Origin: Flavihumibacter sp. CACIAM 22H1
Lineage (GTDB): Bacteria > Bacteroidota > Bacteroidia > Chitinophagales > Chitinophagaceae
Direction: 5' to 3'
DNA: 48,264 bases
Assembly (NCBI RefSeq): GCF_001601815.1
Contig: NZ_LUKG01000012.1
Location: 16,470-64,733, forward strand
Of the stretch, positions 16,442 through 25,471 are shown in pieces. The position numbers were made by a program, and so were the translations under genes. How positions within the stretch are numbered: position 1 is the stretch's first letter; the number at the start of each line of letters is the position of its first letter. The notes under the pieces are model-generated. The model searched no databases. It had not been told where the DNA came from and saw only the letters and a list, made by a program, of their open reading frames with translations.

Positions 16442-19078
16442 TCACTTAACAGAAATCGCTTTATCGATCAGGAATACCAGGTTTGCACGGTGGGCCCTGG
16501 TTTGCTCATCGGGGCTGGTAGCTCCGGCAAGCAATGCTTTCACTTTTTTAAGTGTATGTAAAGCGGCGGCTTTTGACGCATTGTCGTACCCGGCTTTTGC
16601 CTCAACAATGGCAGCAGCGCCTTTTACAAACTCGGTTTGCAGGTTCTGGCGGTAAAGATTTACTGAACCGTTCAGATCGGCCTGGAAAATAGACTTGGAT
16701 AAATCACTCATTACCTCTGCCACGCTGTAAGTATTACCATACAGTCCACTGTTATTGATACGGGAAAGTGTAACAGGGTGCAGTATATGCGCCAGTGTAT
16801 TCAGCTGAAGACCAGCAAAGGTATTTTGTGGCTTAATGTCTTCTGTTCCATTAAAGAAACCAAAACCGCGGCGTTGCATCTGCAGGTAAGGAAACAACGG
16901 TGCATCCGCTGCAAAGGCATTGGGAGCAAACAGATAGGTATTTAACAGGGCCATTGCTTTCTTTTGATAAGCAACGGGCACCGGTGTAAATGGTTTCGTA
17001 TTGGTTTTTTGTCCGGGGAAACTGCGGTCCACGTATACACCACCAATATAACGGCTTACGGAATTCAGCATTTGTGCCCGTTGTCCCATCAACTGATAAT
17101 AACGGGTACGAAGTTCTGCATAGCTCTGATCGGGCTTTACAAAACGGGCCTGCAGTTTCGGCAACATTGTGTTCACCAGTTTCAGCCGATCTTCCGCATA
17201 TGCCACCATATCATTACTCATATCATTTACCATTACACGGGGATCAATGGCTTTACCTGGCGCTCTCATATCGTCGGCATCATTCCCAAACGTCAGTTGG
17301 GGATCTGTACTACGAGACAGGATTTTTCTCAGTTCAGTTTCTTCTTCCGCCGCAGTAAAGGGTGTATATCCATATTGGATAGCCCAGATATCGTAGGGTC
17401 CTACCTTGGTGGTATAATAATCTCCCTGTTTAGCGCGGTTGCTGTTTACATTCAAGGAAGGGTAATCCATAACAGAACCCTGCAAACCAATTTTACGGGT
17501 GATAGACAGATCATGCACTTCCGTAGGGCTCAGCATCTGGCTGGCCTTCATATTATGGTTCAAACCAAGGGTATGCCCCATTTCATGCAGAATCAGGTAA
17601 TACAGGAATTGTTTGTGTAATTCACGAACCTCTGCAGTTTGACGCTCTTCATCATCTAACGTGGCAATGGTTGCTATACCTGCCTGGAACTGCATGCCGA
17701 GTTCCTGGGCAATTGAACAATTCAGGTGCTGTTTCATACCATGCACTGCAAATGGTTTATTGGTAGCTGCTTCGATGGCTGCTTCAGGATTTTCCCAAGG
17801 CAAACTAACTGCTGTGCCTACACCTGCATTAAACAGGTCGTCCTGTACTACGGCACCAGCTCCGGATCTCCATTCCACGGTAATATCTGCACCCAGAATC
17901 TGTCCGGTACGCGGATTGGTAAAGCTTGGTCCGATAGCACCATAAGGCGGGTTGGCCGAGCTTACCCAGCGAATTACGTTGTACCGGATATCGGCCGGAT
18001 CCCAGTCCGCATCATCCGGCATAATTTTCATTATTACGGCATTTTTGAAACCAGCCGCTTCAAACGCCTCGTTCCATTTTTCACCGGCTTCTTTAATGAT
18101 CGGACGCAGTTCAACCGGTGTGGTATTTTCAATCCACCAAACAATTGGTTCAACAGGCTCGCTGATAGCGGCATTTGGATCCTTTTTTACCAGGTTCCAC
18201 CGGCTGATGATGTCTTTATAAGGCGTGGGAGATAAAGAGGTAAGATCATCTATTTCACTTCCGAAATAACCCACCCTTGGATCATCGCGGCGAGCGCGGA
18301 AATCATTCTGCGGCAATTCGAGGAAGGAGTGCTGCAGTTTCACCCGCACATAACGGGCATCGGTAATATCTTTTCCACCACCATTAAAGGGCATGGGATT
18401 ATCGTACGCCAGTTCAACCAGTACGTCGGTATTATTGGGGAAAGAACGAACAATTCCATATTTTGACTTACCAGGATTCAGTCCACCCAGGTTAAAAACG
18501 AGGCCAGGAGGCAACCCGGGAGGCAGCATAGGTTTAACCGGGTCGAGCTTATCGCCCAGTAATAAACCGTCACCGGCAATCAGGTAACCCAGGCTATCTT
18601 CCACTACCACTTTTTCAGCAATAATAACCGCATCACTCACGTCCACATTTGCCGCTTTGCTAACAGCGTTGTTTTTATCGTAATAGAAATTGGTGTTCAT
18701 TTGTTTGAACTCCAGCTTATCAAATGACTTTTCCACTTTGAAAGGGAATGTAGCCCGGATCATATTCTGGTGAAGAAAAAGTTCGGTAGGCCCGCCCATG
18801 GAAAAACTCTGGTAGAGGTATTCCTTCCCCAACTGATCTTTGCGGATATAGAGCTGAACAGACCCTGTAGCAGTATCCTGGTACAGGGTAAACAACCCTT
18901 CGTGTTTTTTACTTGATTTGGTCTTGTCCTTTACGGAAGGTTTTGCCGGAGGTGTGGGAGCTGCTTTTTTGGTAGTATCAGCAACTGCCGGCTCGGGATT
19001 TTTTTTCCCTTTTTTTTGTGCAAATGACCCTGCTGCCAACAGCATAGCAGCCGGAATCAGGAAAGCGATTTTTCTCAT
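16442..19078 (-). CDS. Secreted zinc-dependent metalloprotease (metzincin, DUF5117/DUF4953 type)
   Basis: 878 residues. The signal peptide (MRKIAFLIPAAMLLAAGSFAQ) is followed by a Lys/Pro/Ala-rich linker (about 22-60). Residues about 60-300 match the DUF5117-like beta domain (SFSMGGPTELFLHQNMIRATFPF...). The catalytic domain contains HEMGHTLGLNH (498-508): His498, His502 and His508 bind zinc and Glu499 is the general base, with a later Met in SVMDYPS at the Met-turn position. The rest is a long C-terminal region of the DUF4953 type. It probably degrades peptides outside the cytoplasm; the substrate is unknown. It has its own strong terminator downstream. Confidence 0.92.
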   Translation of the reverse strand: MRKIAFLIPAAMLLAAGSFAQKKGKKNPEPAVADTTKKAAPTPPAKPSVKDKTKSSKKHEGLFTLYQDTATGSVQLYIRKDQLGKEYLYQSFSMGGPTELFLHQNMIRATFPFKVEKSFDKLEFKQMNTNFYYDKNNAVSKAANVDVSDAVIIAEKVVVEDSLGYLIAGDGLLLGDKLDPVKPMLPPGLPPGLVFNLGGLNPGKSKYGIVRSFPNNTDVLVELAYDNPMPFNGGGKDITDARYVRVKLQHSFLELPQNDFRARRDDPRVGYFGSEIDDLTSLSPTPYKDIISRWNLVKKDPNAAISEPVEPIVWWIENTTPVELRPIIKEAGEKWNEAFEAAGFKNAVIMKIMPDDADWDPADIRYNVIRWVSSANPPYGAIGPSFTNPRTGQILGADITVEWRSGAGAVVQDDLFNAGVGTAVSLPWENPEAAIEAATNKPFAVHGMKQHLNCSIAQELGMQFQAGIATIATLDDEERQTAEVRELHKQFLYYLILHEMGHTLGLNHNMKASQMLSPTEVHDLSITRKIGLQGSVMDYPSLNVNSNRAKQGDYYTTKVGPYDIWAIQYGYTPFTAAEEETELRKILSRSTDPQLTFGNDADDMRAPGKAIDPRVMVNDMSNDMVAYAEDRLKLVNTMLPKLQARFVKPDQSYAELRTRYYQLMGQRAQMLNSVSRYIGGVYVDRSFPGQKTNTKPFTPVPVAYQKKAMALLNTYLFAPNAFAADAPLFPYLQMQRRGFGFFNGTEDIKPQNTFAGLQLNTLAHILHPVTLSRINNSGLYGNTYSVAEVMSDLSKSIFQADLNGSVNLYRQNLQTEFVKGAAAIVEAKAGYDNASKAAALHTLKKVKALLAGATSPDEQTRAHRANLVFLIDKAISVK

Positions 19079-19251
19079 GAAAACTATTTAGAGCTACAAT
19101 ATGCCTAAAAATTCGATGTCGGGGAGAAAAATTATATAAGGTTGTAGTGGGCGGGATAAATGGCGGGAAGCGGGGATAGATTAACCGAATGTTAAAAAAT
19201 TTTAACCAAATCCTTTGTAATATGAAACAGTACCCCTATTTTCACACCGCA

Positions 19252-19288
19252 ATAAAAAAAAGAAGGTCCACTGTAGACACAGTCGACC
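19252..19288 (-). terminator. Terminator-like hairpin in the repeat-bearing non-coding stretch
   Basis: Arms AGGTCCACTG (19263-19272) and CAGTCGACCT (19279-19288) pair with one mismatch around a 6-base loop. On the minus strand they are followed by TTCTTTTTTTATT (19262-19250). This has the form of a rho-independent terminator, yet no protein-coding gene reads into it from the right, which suggests a short RNA unit. Confidence 0.55.
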
Positions 19289-19422
19289 TCTAACGATTGC
19301 TTGCCATATAAAAAAATCTTCGAATCTTCTTTTGTTCCTTTGCAGGATTCGGGATAAACGACCTCTACGATGCTTTGCTTCTAACGATTGCTTGCCATTT
19401 TCCTCTAACGATTGCTTCTCAT
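19287..19422 (-). repeat. Four copies of a short motif (AAGCAATCGTTAGA on the minus strand)
   Basis: Minus-strand motif ATGGCAAGCAATCGTTAGA occurs exactly at 19289-19307 and 19380-19398, with a variant ATGAGAAGCAATCGTTAGA at 19404-19422 and a degenerate copy (AGCAAAGCATCGTAGAGG) at about 19362-19379. The first and the degenerate copies continue with the same AGAGGTCG. Spacing is irregular, so this is not a CRISPR. All copies lie just upstream of the terminator-like hairpin. Confidence 0.7.
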
Positions 19423-19545
19423 TTATTTTGCTTTCCGATGTGAAGCCGGGTCGTTTTCTTTTGTCCCGTTTGATGATGTAAAAGTAGCGCGGGAATTTTC
19501 TTCCCAAAAATCATAATTTGAACCGGTTTATTACTCCAAAAAGGA

Positions 19546-19553
19546 TATTTTTG
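19546..19553 (+). promoter_or_regulatory. Candidate -7 promoter element of the 519-aa protein gene
   Basis: TATTTTTG matches TAnnTTTG. A TTTG at 19517-19520 could be the -33 element, but the spacer is 25 bases, longer than the usual 19-21. The ATG follows 43 bases downstream. Confidence 0.4.
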
Positions 19554-19596
19554 CAGGTAAACCCTTATCCATCAAGGATTTGCAGAAAAATAGTTA

Positions 19597-21156
19597 ATGA
19601 TGTCCAACCGATCTACCGACTCTCTTTTTCAATTAATAAAATCTCTTCACAAGGCAGAAAAAAGGCATTTTAAACTATATATCAAGCGCAGTTCGGCAAA
19701 AGAAGACCTGAAAATCGTGGAATTATTCGATGCACTGGATAAACTTACCGAATACGACGAGCGGTTATTGCTGAAAAAACTGCCTTCTATCCAGAAACCG
19801 CAGCTGAATAATACCAAAACCCATCTTTATAAACAATTACTGGCCAGTTTAAGAGATCTGAAAAGTACGGATACGCTGGAGCTTCAACTTTCCGAGCAGC
19901 TCGACAACGCCCGTATCTTATACAATAAGGGATTAAAACACCAGGCGCTTAAAATCCTGGAAAGAGCGCGGGAAATAGCCAAAGCCAATGGAAAATTTAA
20001 CTACCTGGCACAGGTAATTTCACTGGAGAAAAAAATCGAAACCCTCCATATTACCCGTAGCATTCAGGAAAAAACAGAAAAGCTAACCCAGGAAGCACTG
20101 GAAATCAGCAGTCATATAGACCGGGTAACCCGTTTATCGAACCTGGCGCTACGGCTGTATGGCTGGTATACCAAACACGGGCATGCAAGAAATGAAAAAG
20201 ACGAAACCGGCATTCGCGAGTTCTTTAAAGAGCAATTGCCGGCCGATGCGTTTCAGCTAACCGATTTTTATGAGCGTCTTTATTTATACCAGAGCTATAC
20301 CTGGTATGCCTTTATACGCCAGGATTTTCTGATGTATTACCGGTATGCGCAAAAATGGCTGGATCTCTTCGATGAAAACGAAGTGATGAAAAAAGTTGAG
20401 ATAGGGCATTATATTAAGGGCATGCACAACCTGCTGAATGCACATTTCGACCTTAGGAATTTTCAGCTTTTTGAAAAAGTACTCAAAGAATTTGAGGCAT
20501 TTTCGCATACCGCCATTGCAGAACAACACGATAATTTCCGAATCCATACCAGTATCTATATCAACAGTGCTAAACTGAACTGGCACCTCATGACCGGCAC
20601 CTTCCGGGAAGGTTTAAAACTGGTAGACACAGTTATTGCCAACCTGGACGAATATGCGCTGTATGTTGATCCGCACCGGATCGTCGTCTTCAATTATAAA
20701 CTGGCCACTCTTTACTTTGGCAGCGGTGATTATAATACCTGTATCGATTTTTTACAGAAAATCATCAACGACACTTCAGCCGATTTACGCATCGACCTGC
20801 AAAGTTATGCACGGCTCATGCATATGCTGGCCCACTATGAACTGGGAAATGATGAAATCATTGAATCGCTGATAAAATCGGTGTATCGCTTTATGGCGAA
20901 AATGAAAAACCTGACGGTGGTGGAAGAAGAAATGTTCCGTTTCATTCGTCATTCCTTTGGAGTTTCGCCGCGCAAAATGAAACCGGAACTGGAAAAATTC
21001 CTGCATAAAATCAAACATCTCGAAAAAAGCCGTTTTGAAACCCGGGCTTTTGCCTACCTGGATATAATTTCCTGGGTGGAAAGTAAGGTCTACGAAAAAC
21101 CGATGGCTGAAATTATTAATGCCAAGTACCACGCCCAGCGCAAAAGAAGGTATTAG
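19597..21156 (+). CDS. All-helical cytoplasmic protein, TPR-like, unknown function
   Basis: 519 residues; starts MMSNRSTDSLFQLIKSLHKAEKRHFKLYIKRSS, so translation may begin at either of two adjacent ATGs (19597 or 19600). There is no signal peptide or membrane segment. The sequence is charged and helical throughout, with paired-helix stretches resembling TPR units (e.g. ARILYNKGLKHQALKILERAREIAKANGKFNYLAQ). I know this as a type of conserved hypothetical in Bacteroidota but not its function. A regulatory or scaffold role would fit such folds; this is inference. It overlaps the small convergent membrane-protein gene by 4 bases. Confidence 0.8.
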   Translation: MMSNRSTDSLFQLIKSLHKAEKRHFKLYIKRSSAKEDLKIVELFDALDKLTEYDERLLLKKLPSIQKPQLNNTKTHLYKQLLASLRDLKSTDTLELQLSEQLDNARILYNKGLKHQALKILERAREIAKANGKFNYLAQVISLEKKIETLHITRSIQEKTEKLTQEALEISSHIDRVTRLSNLALRLYGWYTKHGHARNEKDETGIREFFKEQLPADAFQLTDFYERLYLYQSYTWYAFIRQDFLMYYRYAQKWLDLFDENEVMKKVEIGHYIKGMHNLLNAHFDLRNFQLFEKVLKEFEAFSHTAIAEQHDNFRIHTSIYINSAKLNWHLMTGTFREGLKLVDTVIANLDEYALYVDPHRIVVFNYKLATLYFGSGDYNTCIDFLQKIINDTSADLRIDLQSYARLMHMLAHYELGNDEIIESLIKSVYRFMAKMKNLTVVEEEMFRFIRHSFGVSPRKMKPELEKFLHKIKHLEKSRFETRAFAYLDIISWVESKVYEKPMAEIINAKYHAQRKRRY

Positions 21157-21380
21157 GCTTTTTTTGTCCAGAGTTTGTAGAAATAACGCAGCATCCATCC
21201 AAGGCTTCCCAGGAAAAATGCATAACAGATATAATTACCCAATTTAGGGCTGTGTTCGAAGAAAAACCAGCCTGCATACAAGCCGATAGCCATATTAACC
21301 AACATCCATAGGGCGCCTACAGACAAGGTCATCAGTGTTTTAAACAAAAGGTCGCGGGCATCCTGTTCCATTTCACTCAT
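21153..21380 (-). CDS. Small membrane protein with two membrane segments
   Basis: 75 residues. After an acidic start (MSEMEQDARDLLFKT) come two hydrophobic segments (LMTLSVGALWMLVNMAIGLYAGWFFF and YICYAFFLGSLGWMLRYFY) and a Lys-rich tail (KLWTKKA). It lies 22 bases downstream of the GH25 gene on the same strand and so probably shares its transcript. The family is not recognised with certainty. Confidence 0.75.
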   Translation of the reverse strand: MSEMEQDARDLLFKTLMTLSVGALWMLVNMAIGLYAGWFFFEHSPKLGNYICYAFFLGSLGWMLRYFYKLWTKKA

Positions 21381-21402
21381 AGTACCAGTTTTATCAAAAC
21401 TA

Positions 21403-22197
21403 CTATTCTATCAATAGGTCGCGAAAATCTGTTGAATCGCCATTAAATACATTAAAATCCACTTTACCCCTGATACCGGTTACCCGGCCCGTTTCACTGT
21501 ACTGCCAGAAAGCCCAGTTACGTGCTATACGCGGCCTGTCTTTTTGCAGGTAATGTGCTACCCAAAGAGGATATTCATCAAACTCATCTTTTAAATGCCG
21601 GTTGTAAAAATCAACGTTGGTATATATTATGGGTTTAACGCCATAGTGGGCTTCCAGGCGATCCAGGAAAGCTTTTACCCCTACTCTCAATTTTGGCCCT
21701 GAGACACCGTAGGTCTGTTCCACATCCAGTACCGGCGGAAGATCTCCTTTTTGCAGCTCAACCCGGCGAATAAAATTTTCCGCCTGTTCTGCCCCGCTTT
21801 TGGGCGCCAGGAAAAAATGATAGGCCCCTCTTGGCATGCCTACTTCACCGGCATTTTCCCAATTTCTGCGAAACTGCTGATCCATATTTCCCAGCCCTTC
21901 TGTGGCTTTAATAAAAACAAAGCCAATTTTTACTTCTTTTGCCTGCATTGCTTTTACGGCTTCCCAGTTTATCCGTTGTTGGTATTTCGATACATCTATT
22001 CCATGAATCTGGAAATTGGTAGGAATTTCAATGCCAAAATCGTCATAATGTTCAAAATCCGGTGCTGAGCCGGCAAACCACCACCAGCCCAGGAATCCGA
22101 TGATACCAATCGCCAGAATTGCCAATAAATACTTCGGTCCGGGTGGCCGGGTCGATTTTTCTTTGCCATCGCGCGCAAAAATAGGTATTTCCTTCAC
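21403..22197 (-). CDS. Membrane-anchored GH25 family lysozyme (muramidase-like)
   Basis: 264 residues; the start codon is GTG (22197). A polar N-terminus (MKEIPIFARDGKEKSTRPPG) is followed by one membrane segment (YLLAILAIGIIGFLGWWWFAG), so the catalytic domain is held on the outer face of the inner membrane. The GH25 barrel starts IHGIDVSKYQ and includes FVFIKATEG, GAYHFF and LDVEQ; the DxE carries the catalytic pair of the family. The end WAFWQYSETGRVTGI...VDFNVFNG is the standard GH25 finish. It cleaves N-acetylmuramic acid linkages in peptidoglycan. It is divergent from the radical SAM gene. Confidence 0.93.
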   Translation of the reverse strand: MKEIPIFARDGKEKSTRPPGPKYLLAILAIGIIGFLGWWWFAGSAPDFEHYDDFGIEIPTNFQIHGIDVSKYQQRINWEAVKAMQAKEVKIGFVFIKATEGLGNMDQQFRRNWENAGEVGMPRGAYHFFLAPKSGAEQAENFIRRVELQKGDLPPVLDVEQTYGVSGPKLRVGVKAFLDRLEAHYGVKPIIYTNVDFYNRHLKDEFDEYPLWVAHYLQKDRPRIARNWAFWQYSETGRVTGIRGKVDFNVFNGDSTDFRDLLIE

Positions 22198-22241
22198 CCA
22201 ACCGGTGGCACAGGTCGGGTGAAGGGCTGTATCTTTGACGG

Positions 22242-23267
22242 ATGCCGTTTAATTTTCGAGATTCGTTGAACCTTGCCAGAAAGCTTACCCTTCGCCGGGC
22301 GTGGAATGCTGTTAAGGTATTGAGTAGTTATTACCTAAGCAAGTACAGTGGGAAAGCTATTCAATGGGGCGTGCCGATTTCGATAAGCGTTGAACCCACA
22401 ACATCCTGCAATCTCCGGTGCCCGGAATGCCCCAGCGGCCTCCGCGCATTTACGCGCCCTACCGGTATGCTGCAAAGCAATTTTTTTCGCAATACCATTG
22501 ACCAGCTTTATAAAGAACTTTTTTACCTCGTATTTTATTTCCAGGGAGAGCCCTACCTTAACCCTGCATTCCTGGAAATGGTTAAATATGCTTCCGATAA
22601 AGGTATTTACACAGCTACCTCTACCAATGCTCATTACCTGACGGAAGCCAATGCCCGAAAAACTGTAGAAAGCGGGCTCGATCGGCTGATCATATCCATT
22701 GACGGCACTACCCAGGAAGTGTACCAGCAGTACCGGGTGGGCGGCAAACTTGATAAAGTACTGGAAGGAGCGCGCAATATAGTGCAAGCAAAAAAAACAC
22801 TCGGCAGTAGCAAACCCTTTGTAGTATTCCAGTTTTTGGTAGTAAAACCCAACGAACACCAGCTTGAAGAAGCAGGGCAATTAGCCAAACAAATAGGCGT
22901 GGATGCACTCTGGCTCAAAACTGCCCAGGTGTATGATTACGCCAATGATCCCAACCAACTTATTCCTGCCAATGAAAAATACAGCCGCTACAAAAAAGAC
23001 AAGGACGGGAATTATGCCTTTAAAAATCAGCTGCTCAATCATTGCTGGAGGGCCTGGCATGCAACCGTGATCACCTGGGACGGGCTGGTGGTACCCTGTT
23101 GCTTTGATAAAGATGCGCAACACCGGCTGGGCGATTTAAAAAAAGCCTCCTTCCATGAAATCTGGCAGGACCCAACTTACCAGAAATTCCGATCCGGATT
23201 GTTGAAAAGCCGGGCTAATATCGATATTTGCGCCAATTGTTCGGAAGGCACCAGGGTCTGGGGATAG
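22242..23267 (+). CDS. Radical SAM protein with SPASM-type C-terminus
   Basis: 341 residues. The radical SAM cluster motif CNLRCPEC (Cys56, Cys60, Cys63; CX3CX2C) follows SVEPTTS. Middle segments LYLVFYFQGEP-like and SIDGTTQEVYQQYRVGG are usual for the barrel. The C-terminal part has CWRAWHATVITWDGLVVPCCFD, then FHEIWQ and ICANCSEG (Cys330, Cys333), matching a SPASM auxiliary iron-sulfur domain. SPASM proteins often modify peptides or carry out sugar chemistry. No precursor-peptide gene was found close by, so the substrate is unknown. A TAnnTTTG-like sequence (22230-22237) lies only 4 bases before the ATG; see rejected items. Confidence 0.9.
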   Translation: MPFNFRDSLNLARKLTLRRAWNAVKVLSSYYLSKYSGKAIQWGVPISISVEPTTSCNLRCPECPSGLRAFTRPTGMLQSNFFRNTIDQLYKELFYLVFYFQGEPYLNPAFLEMVKYASDKGIYTATSTNAHYLTEANARKTVESGLDRLIISIDGTTQEVYQQYRVGGKLDKVLEGARNIVQAKKTLGSSKPFVVFQFLVVKPNEHQLEEAGQLAKQIGVDALWLKTAQVYDYANDPNQLIPANEKYSRYKKDKDGNYAFKNQLLNHCWRAWHATVITWDGLVVPCCFDKDAQHRLGDLKKASFHEIWQDPTYQKFRSGLLKSRANIDICANCSEGTRVWG

Positions 23268-23323
23268 GATTAGAAAACCGCTTAGTGCACTTTTATGTAA
23301 TTTTAAACCTGAACATACCTGTT

Positions 23324-23779
23324 ATGAGTATCAACAAAGACATTAATCAACGAAAATTCAGGAACGAGCACCAGAAAGCTATGATCAACCTGATTTATAC
23401 TTATAACTGGCTGATGGAAAATACCCGCAAGCACCTCGATCAATACGATCTTACCACCCAGCAATTTAATATACTGCGGATTCTGCGCGGAGCAGGGGAA
23501 CCACTCAGCACCTTGCAAATAAGACAACGGATGCTCGATAAAATGAGCGATACTTCCCGTATAGTTGACCGATTGGTTAAAAAGGAACTGGTATCCAAAG
23601 TAATTTGCAGTTCCGACCGCAGGCTTGTGGATGTTACCATTACAGATAAAGGACAGGCCTTACTGGCCGAAATGGACAGGCACGAAAGTGACTGGGACAG
23701 CATTCTGAAAAGCCTCAGCGAATCGGATGCCCTTGAACTAAATAAATTACTTGACAAGCTTCGCAACAGTCAGGATTAA
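23324..23779 (+). CDS. MarR-family transcriptional regulator
   Basis: 151 residues from ATG 23324 (MSINKDINQRKFRNEHQKAM); the open frame extends upstream into the radical SAM gene, but the family start fits here. The winged helix is clear: LTTQQFNILRILRGAGEPLSTLQIRQRMLDKMSDTSRIVDRLVKKELVSK, with the wing SSDRRLVDVTITDKGQALL. MarR proteins are dimeric repressors relieved by small ligands. Its gene lies 56 bases after the radical SAM gene and 14 bases before the GHL10 gene, so these could be one operon. Confidence 0.92.
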   Translation: MSINKDINQRKFRNEHQKAMINLIYTYNWLMENTRKHLDQYDLTTQQFNILRILRGAGEPLSTLQIRQRMLDKMSDTSRIVDRLVKKELVSKVICSSDRRLVDVTITDKGQALLAEMDRHESDWDSILKSLSESDALELNKLLDKLRNSQD

Positions 23780-23793
23780 CCGAAAATAAGATC

Positions 23794-25065
23794 ATGCAGT
23801 TAAAAAATTCCTTGCTATCAGCAATAGCAATCCTATTGAATTCCACCCTTTTAACCGCTCAGCAACCGGCGGCCCCCATTCCTGCTCCTGTTGAAACCAA
23901 TGCAGGCGGAACAACTGAGTTCAGGGCAGCCTGGATAGCTACTGTAGCCAATATCGACTGGCCCACCAAAGGCACTACCAACCCGGTTAAACAACGCGAA
24001 GAATACCTACAACTCCTCGATCTGCACAAAAAAAACGGGCTAAATGCTGTAATTGTGCAGGTTCGCCCTGCTGCCGATGCAATGTTTCCCTCTGCCTATG
24101 AACCCTGGAGCGAATGGCTGACCGGCAAACAGGGACAGGCACCGGTTCCTTATTATGATCCGCTTCAGTTTATGATAGCCGAAGCCCATAGCCGGGGAAT
24201 GGAGTTTCATGCCTGGTTAAATCCTTACCGCGCGGTATTTAATACCAAAACATCCATTACGGCACAGGATCACATAACCCGCCGCTTCCCCGACTGGTTC
24301 CTCAATTATGGAGACACGAAATACTTTGACCCCGGTAATAAAAACGCGCAGCAATTTGTAGTAAATATTGTGCGAGACCTGGTAAAGCGCTACCCGGTTG
24401 ACGGGGTTCATTTTGACGATTATTTTTACCCCTACCGTATTGCGGGGAAAGAGTTTCCGGATGCTAAAACCTTTAAGGTATTCGGCGAAGGTATGTCGCG
24501 CGATGAGTGGAGAAGAAGCAATGTGGATTCCATTATCCGCCACCTGGCCATCGCTATCAAAACAGAAAAACCCTGGGTAAAATTCGGCATCTCCCCTTTT
24601 GGCGTATGGAGAAACGCGGATAAGGATCCGCGTGGAAGCGCAACCAAAGCCGGGCAAACCAATTATGACGACCTCTATGCCGACATCCTGTTATGGCTTG
24701 AAAAAGACTGGATAGATTATGTAGCCCCCCAACTTTATTGGGAATTTGGACATAAGGCTGCTCCTTTTGAAGTACTACTGGACTGGTGGAGTAAAAACAC
24801 TTATGGAAAACATTGTTATATAGGGTTGGGGATATACCGGGCAGGGTCCAACGCCGCCTGGAAAGATCCAAATCAGTTACCAAGAATGATTCAGGCAGTG
24901 CGTAATACACCCAATATGCAGGGGGTTATTTACTTCAGCAGTAAAAGTTTTGAAAAAAACCCGAATGGCTGGAATGATAGTTTACGCAACAATTACTACC
25001 GGCAACCGGCTGTAATCCCGGCAATGGACTGGATAGCCCCCAACCCCGGGCAACTTCCGTATTAA
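23794..25065 (+). CDS. Secreted GHL10-family glycoside hydrolase (DigH-like)
   Basis: 423 residues with a signal peptide (LLSAIAILLNSTLLTAQQ). The domain begins TEFRAAWIATVANIDWPTKG and continues with LNAVIVQVRPAADAMFPSAYEPWSEWLTG, GMEFHAWLNPYRA, VDGVHFDDYFYPY, KFGISPFGVWRN and IDYVAPQLYWEFG: the family 10-like fold (DUF187/GHL10), to which E. coli DigH (YddW) belongs. DigH cleaves denuded peptidoglycan strands; by homology this protein may act on cell-wall glycans. It converges on the gene at 25067 with a 1-base gap. Confidence 0.93.
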   Translation: MQLKNSLLSAIAILLNSTLLTAQQPAAPIPAPVETNAGGTTEFRAAWIATVANIDWPTKGTTNPVKQREEYLQLLDLHKKNGLNAVIVQVRPAADAMFPSAYEPWSEWLTGKQGQAPVPYYDPLQFMIAEAHSRGMEFHAWLNPYRAVFNTKTSITAQDHITRRFPDWFLNYGDTKYFDPGNKNAQQFVVNIVRDLVKRYPVDGVHFDDYFYPYRIAGKEFPDAKTFKVFGEGMSRDEWRRSNVDSIIRHLAIAIKTEKPWVKFGISPFGVWRNADKDPRGSATKAGQTNYDDLYADILLWLEKDWIDYVAPQLYWEFGHKAAPFEVLLDWWSKNTYGKHCYIGLGIYRAGSNAAWKDPNQLPRMIQAVRNTPNMQGVIYFSSKSFEKNPNGWNDSLRNNYYRQPAVIPAMDWIAPNPGQLPY

Positions 25066-25066
25066 C

Positions 25067-25459
25067 TCATTTGCCTTCCAGCTGGTTTACATAATCCAGC
25101 GAACCTATTCTAAACCGGAGCGGAAGCCCGGTTTTTTGTTGCAATCTGTACTCGCCTATACAAAAAACGCCCCAGTGTTTCAGTATAAAATCGGGGGCAA
25201 TACCGCCTACCGGGTAGGTATTGGCCGGCGAAAAAAGCCCATTCCTGCTGACCAGCAAGGCATTTCCGTATTGGACCGGCTGCCGGGTCAACTCCCTAAA
25301 AACAGGAGTTTTTACTGATTTTACCGCCTTTTGTACCGAGGGTTGAGCAATCTCTGAAAGATTTATCGAAACAGGCAAAAGCCTTGCCTGTTGGGCCTTT
25401 GCAGGCAAAACCAGCAGGCTGGATAGCAGCATTATAAATATTTTAAGGATTCCTTTCAC
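25067..25459 (-). CDS. Small secreted protein, unknown function
   Basis: 130 residues, start codon GTG at 25459. Signal peptide (MKGILKIFIMLLSSLLVLPAKAQQ). The mature part ends FILKHWGVFCIGEYRLQQKTGLPLRFRIGSLDYVNQLEGK. No family is recognised. It is divergent from rpoN, whose candidate -7 element (25472-25479) lies just upstream on the other strand. Confidence 0.65.
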   Translation of the reverse strand: MKGILKIFIMLLSSLLVLPAKAQQARLLPVSINLSEIAQPSVQKAVKSVKTPVFRELTRQPVQYGNALLVSRNGLFSPANTYPVGGIAPDFILKHWGVFCIGEYRLQQKTGLPLRFRIGSLDYVNQLEGK

Positions 25460-25471
25460 AGGTGCTCCAAC

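Larger units (their letters stand above)
19079..19596. other. Non-coding stretch of about 520 bases with short repeats and a terminator-like hairpin
   Basis: No convincing gene. The only long open frame (minus 19202-19507, 101 residues) has a basic, low-complexity translation built from the repeats and runs through a terminator-like hairpin, so I do not call it. What is visible: four copies of a short motif (19287-19422), a minus-strand hairpin plus T-run (19252-19288), and a -7 promoter element for the following plus-strand gene (19546-19553). Together these suggest a small minus-strand transcript. Confidence 0.6.

Noticed and set aside
19287-19422. CRISPR array
   Set aside because: Only three good copies at irregular distances (about 90 and 24 bases), no uniform spacers and no cas genes.
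19202-19507. 101-residue open frame on the minus strand
   Set aside because: Its translation is basic and repetitive (KQSLEENGKQSLEAKH), made from the short repeats, and it runs through a terminator-like hairpin. More likely non-coding.
22176-22183. TAnnTTTG element on the minus strand as the GH25 promoter
   Set aside because: It lies inside the gene, downstream of its GTG start, and no later start codon preserves the membrane segment.
22230-22237. TATCTTTG just before the radical SAM gene as its promoter
   Set aside because: It ends 4 bases before the ATG, which would make the mRNA leaderless, and there is no -33 element. Could be chance; a leaderless transcript is not excluded.
22201-22241. 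Sigma-54 (-24/-12) promoter suggested by TGGCAC
   Set aside because: No TTGC at the required spacing follows. I found no convincing -24/-12 site at this or the other TGGCAC sites I checked.
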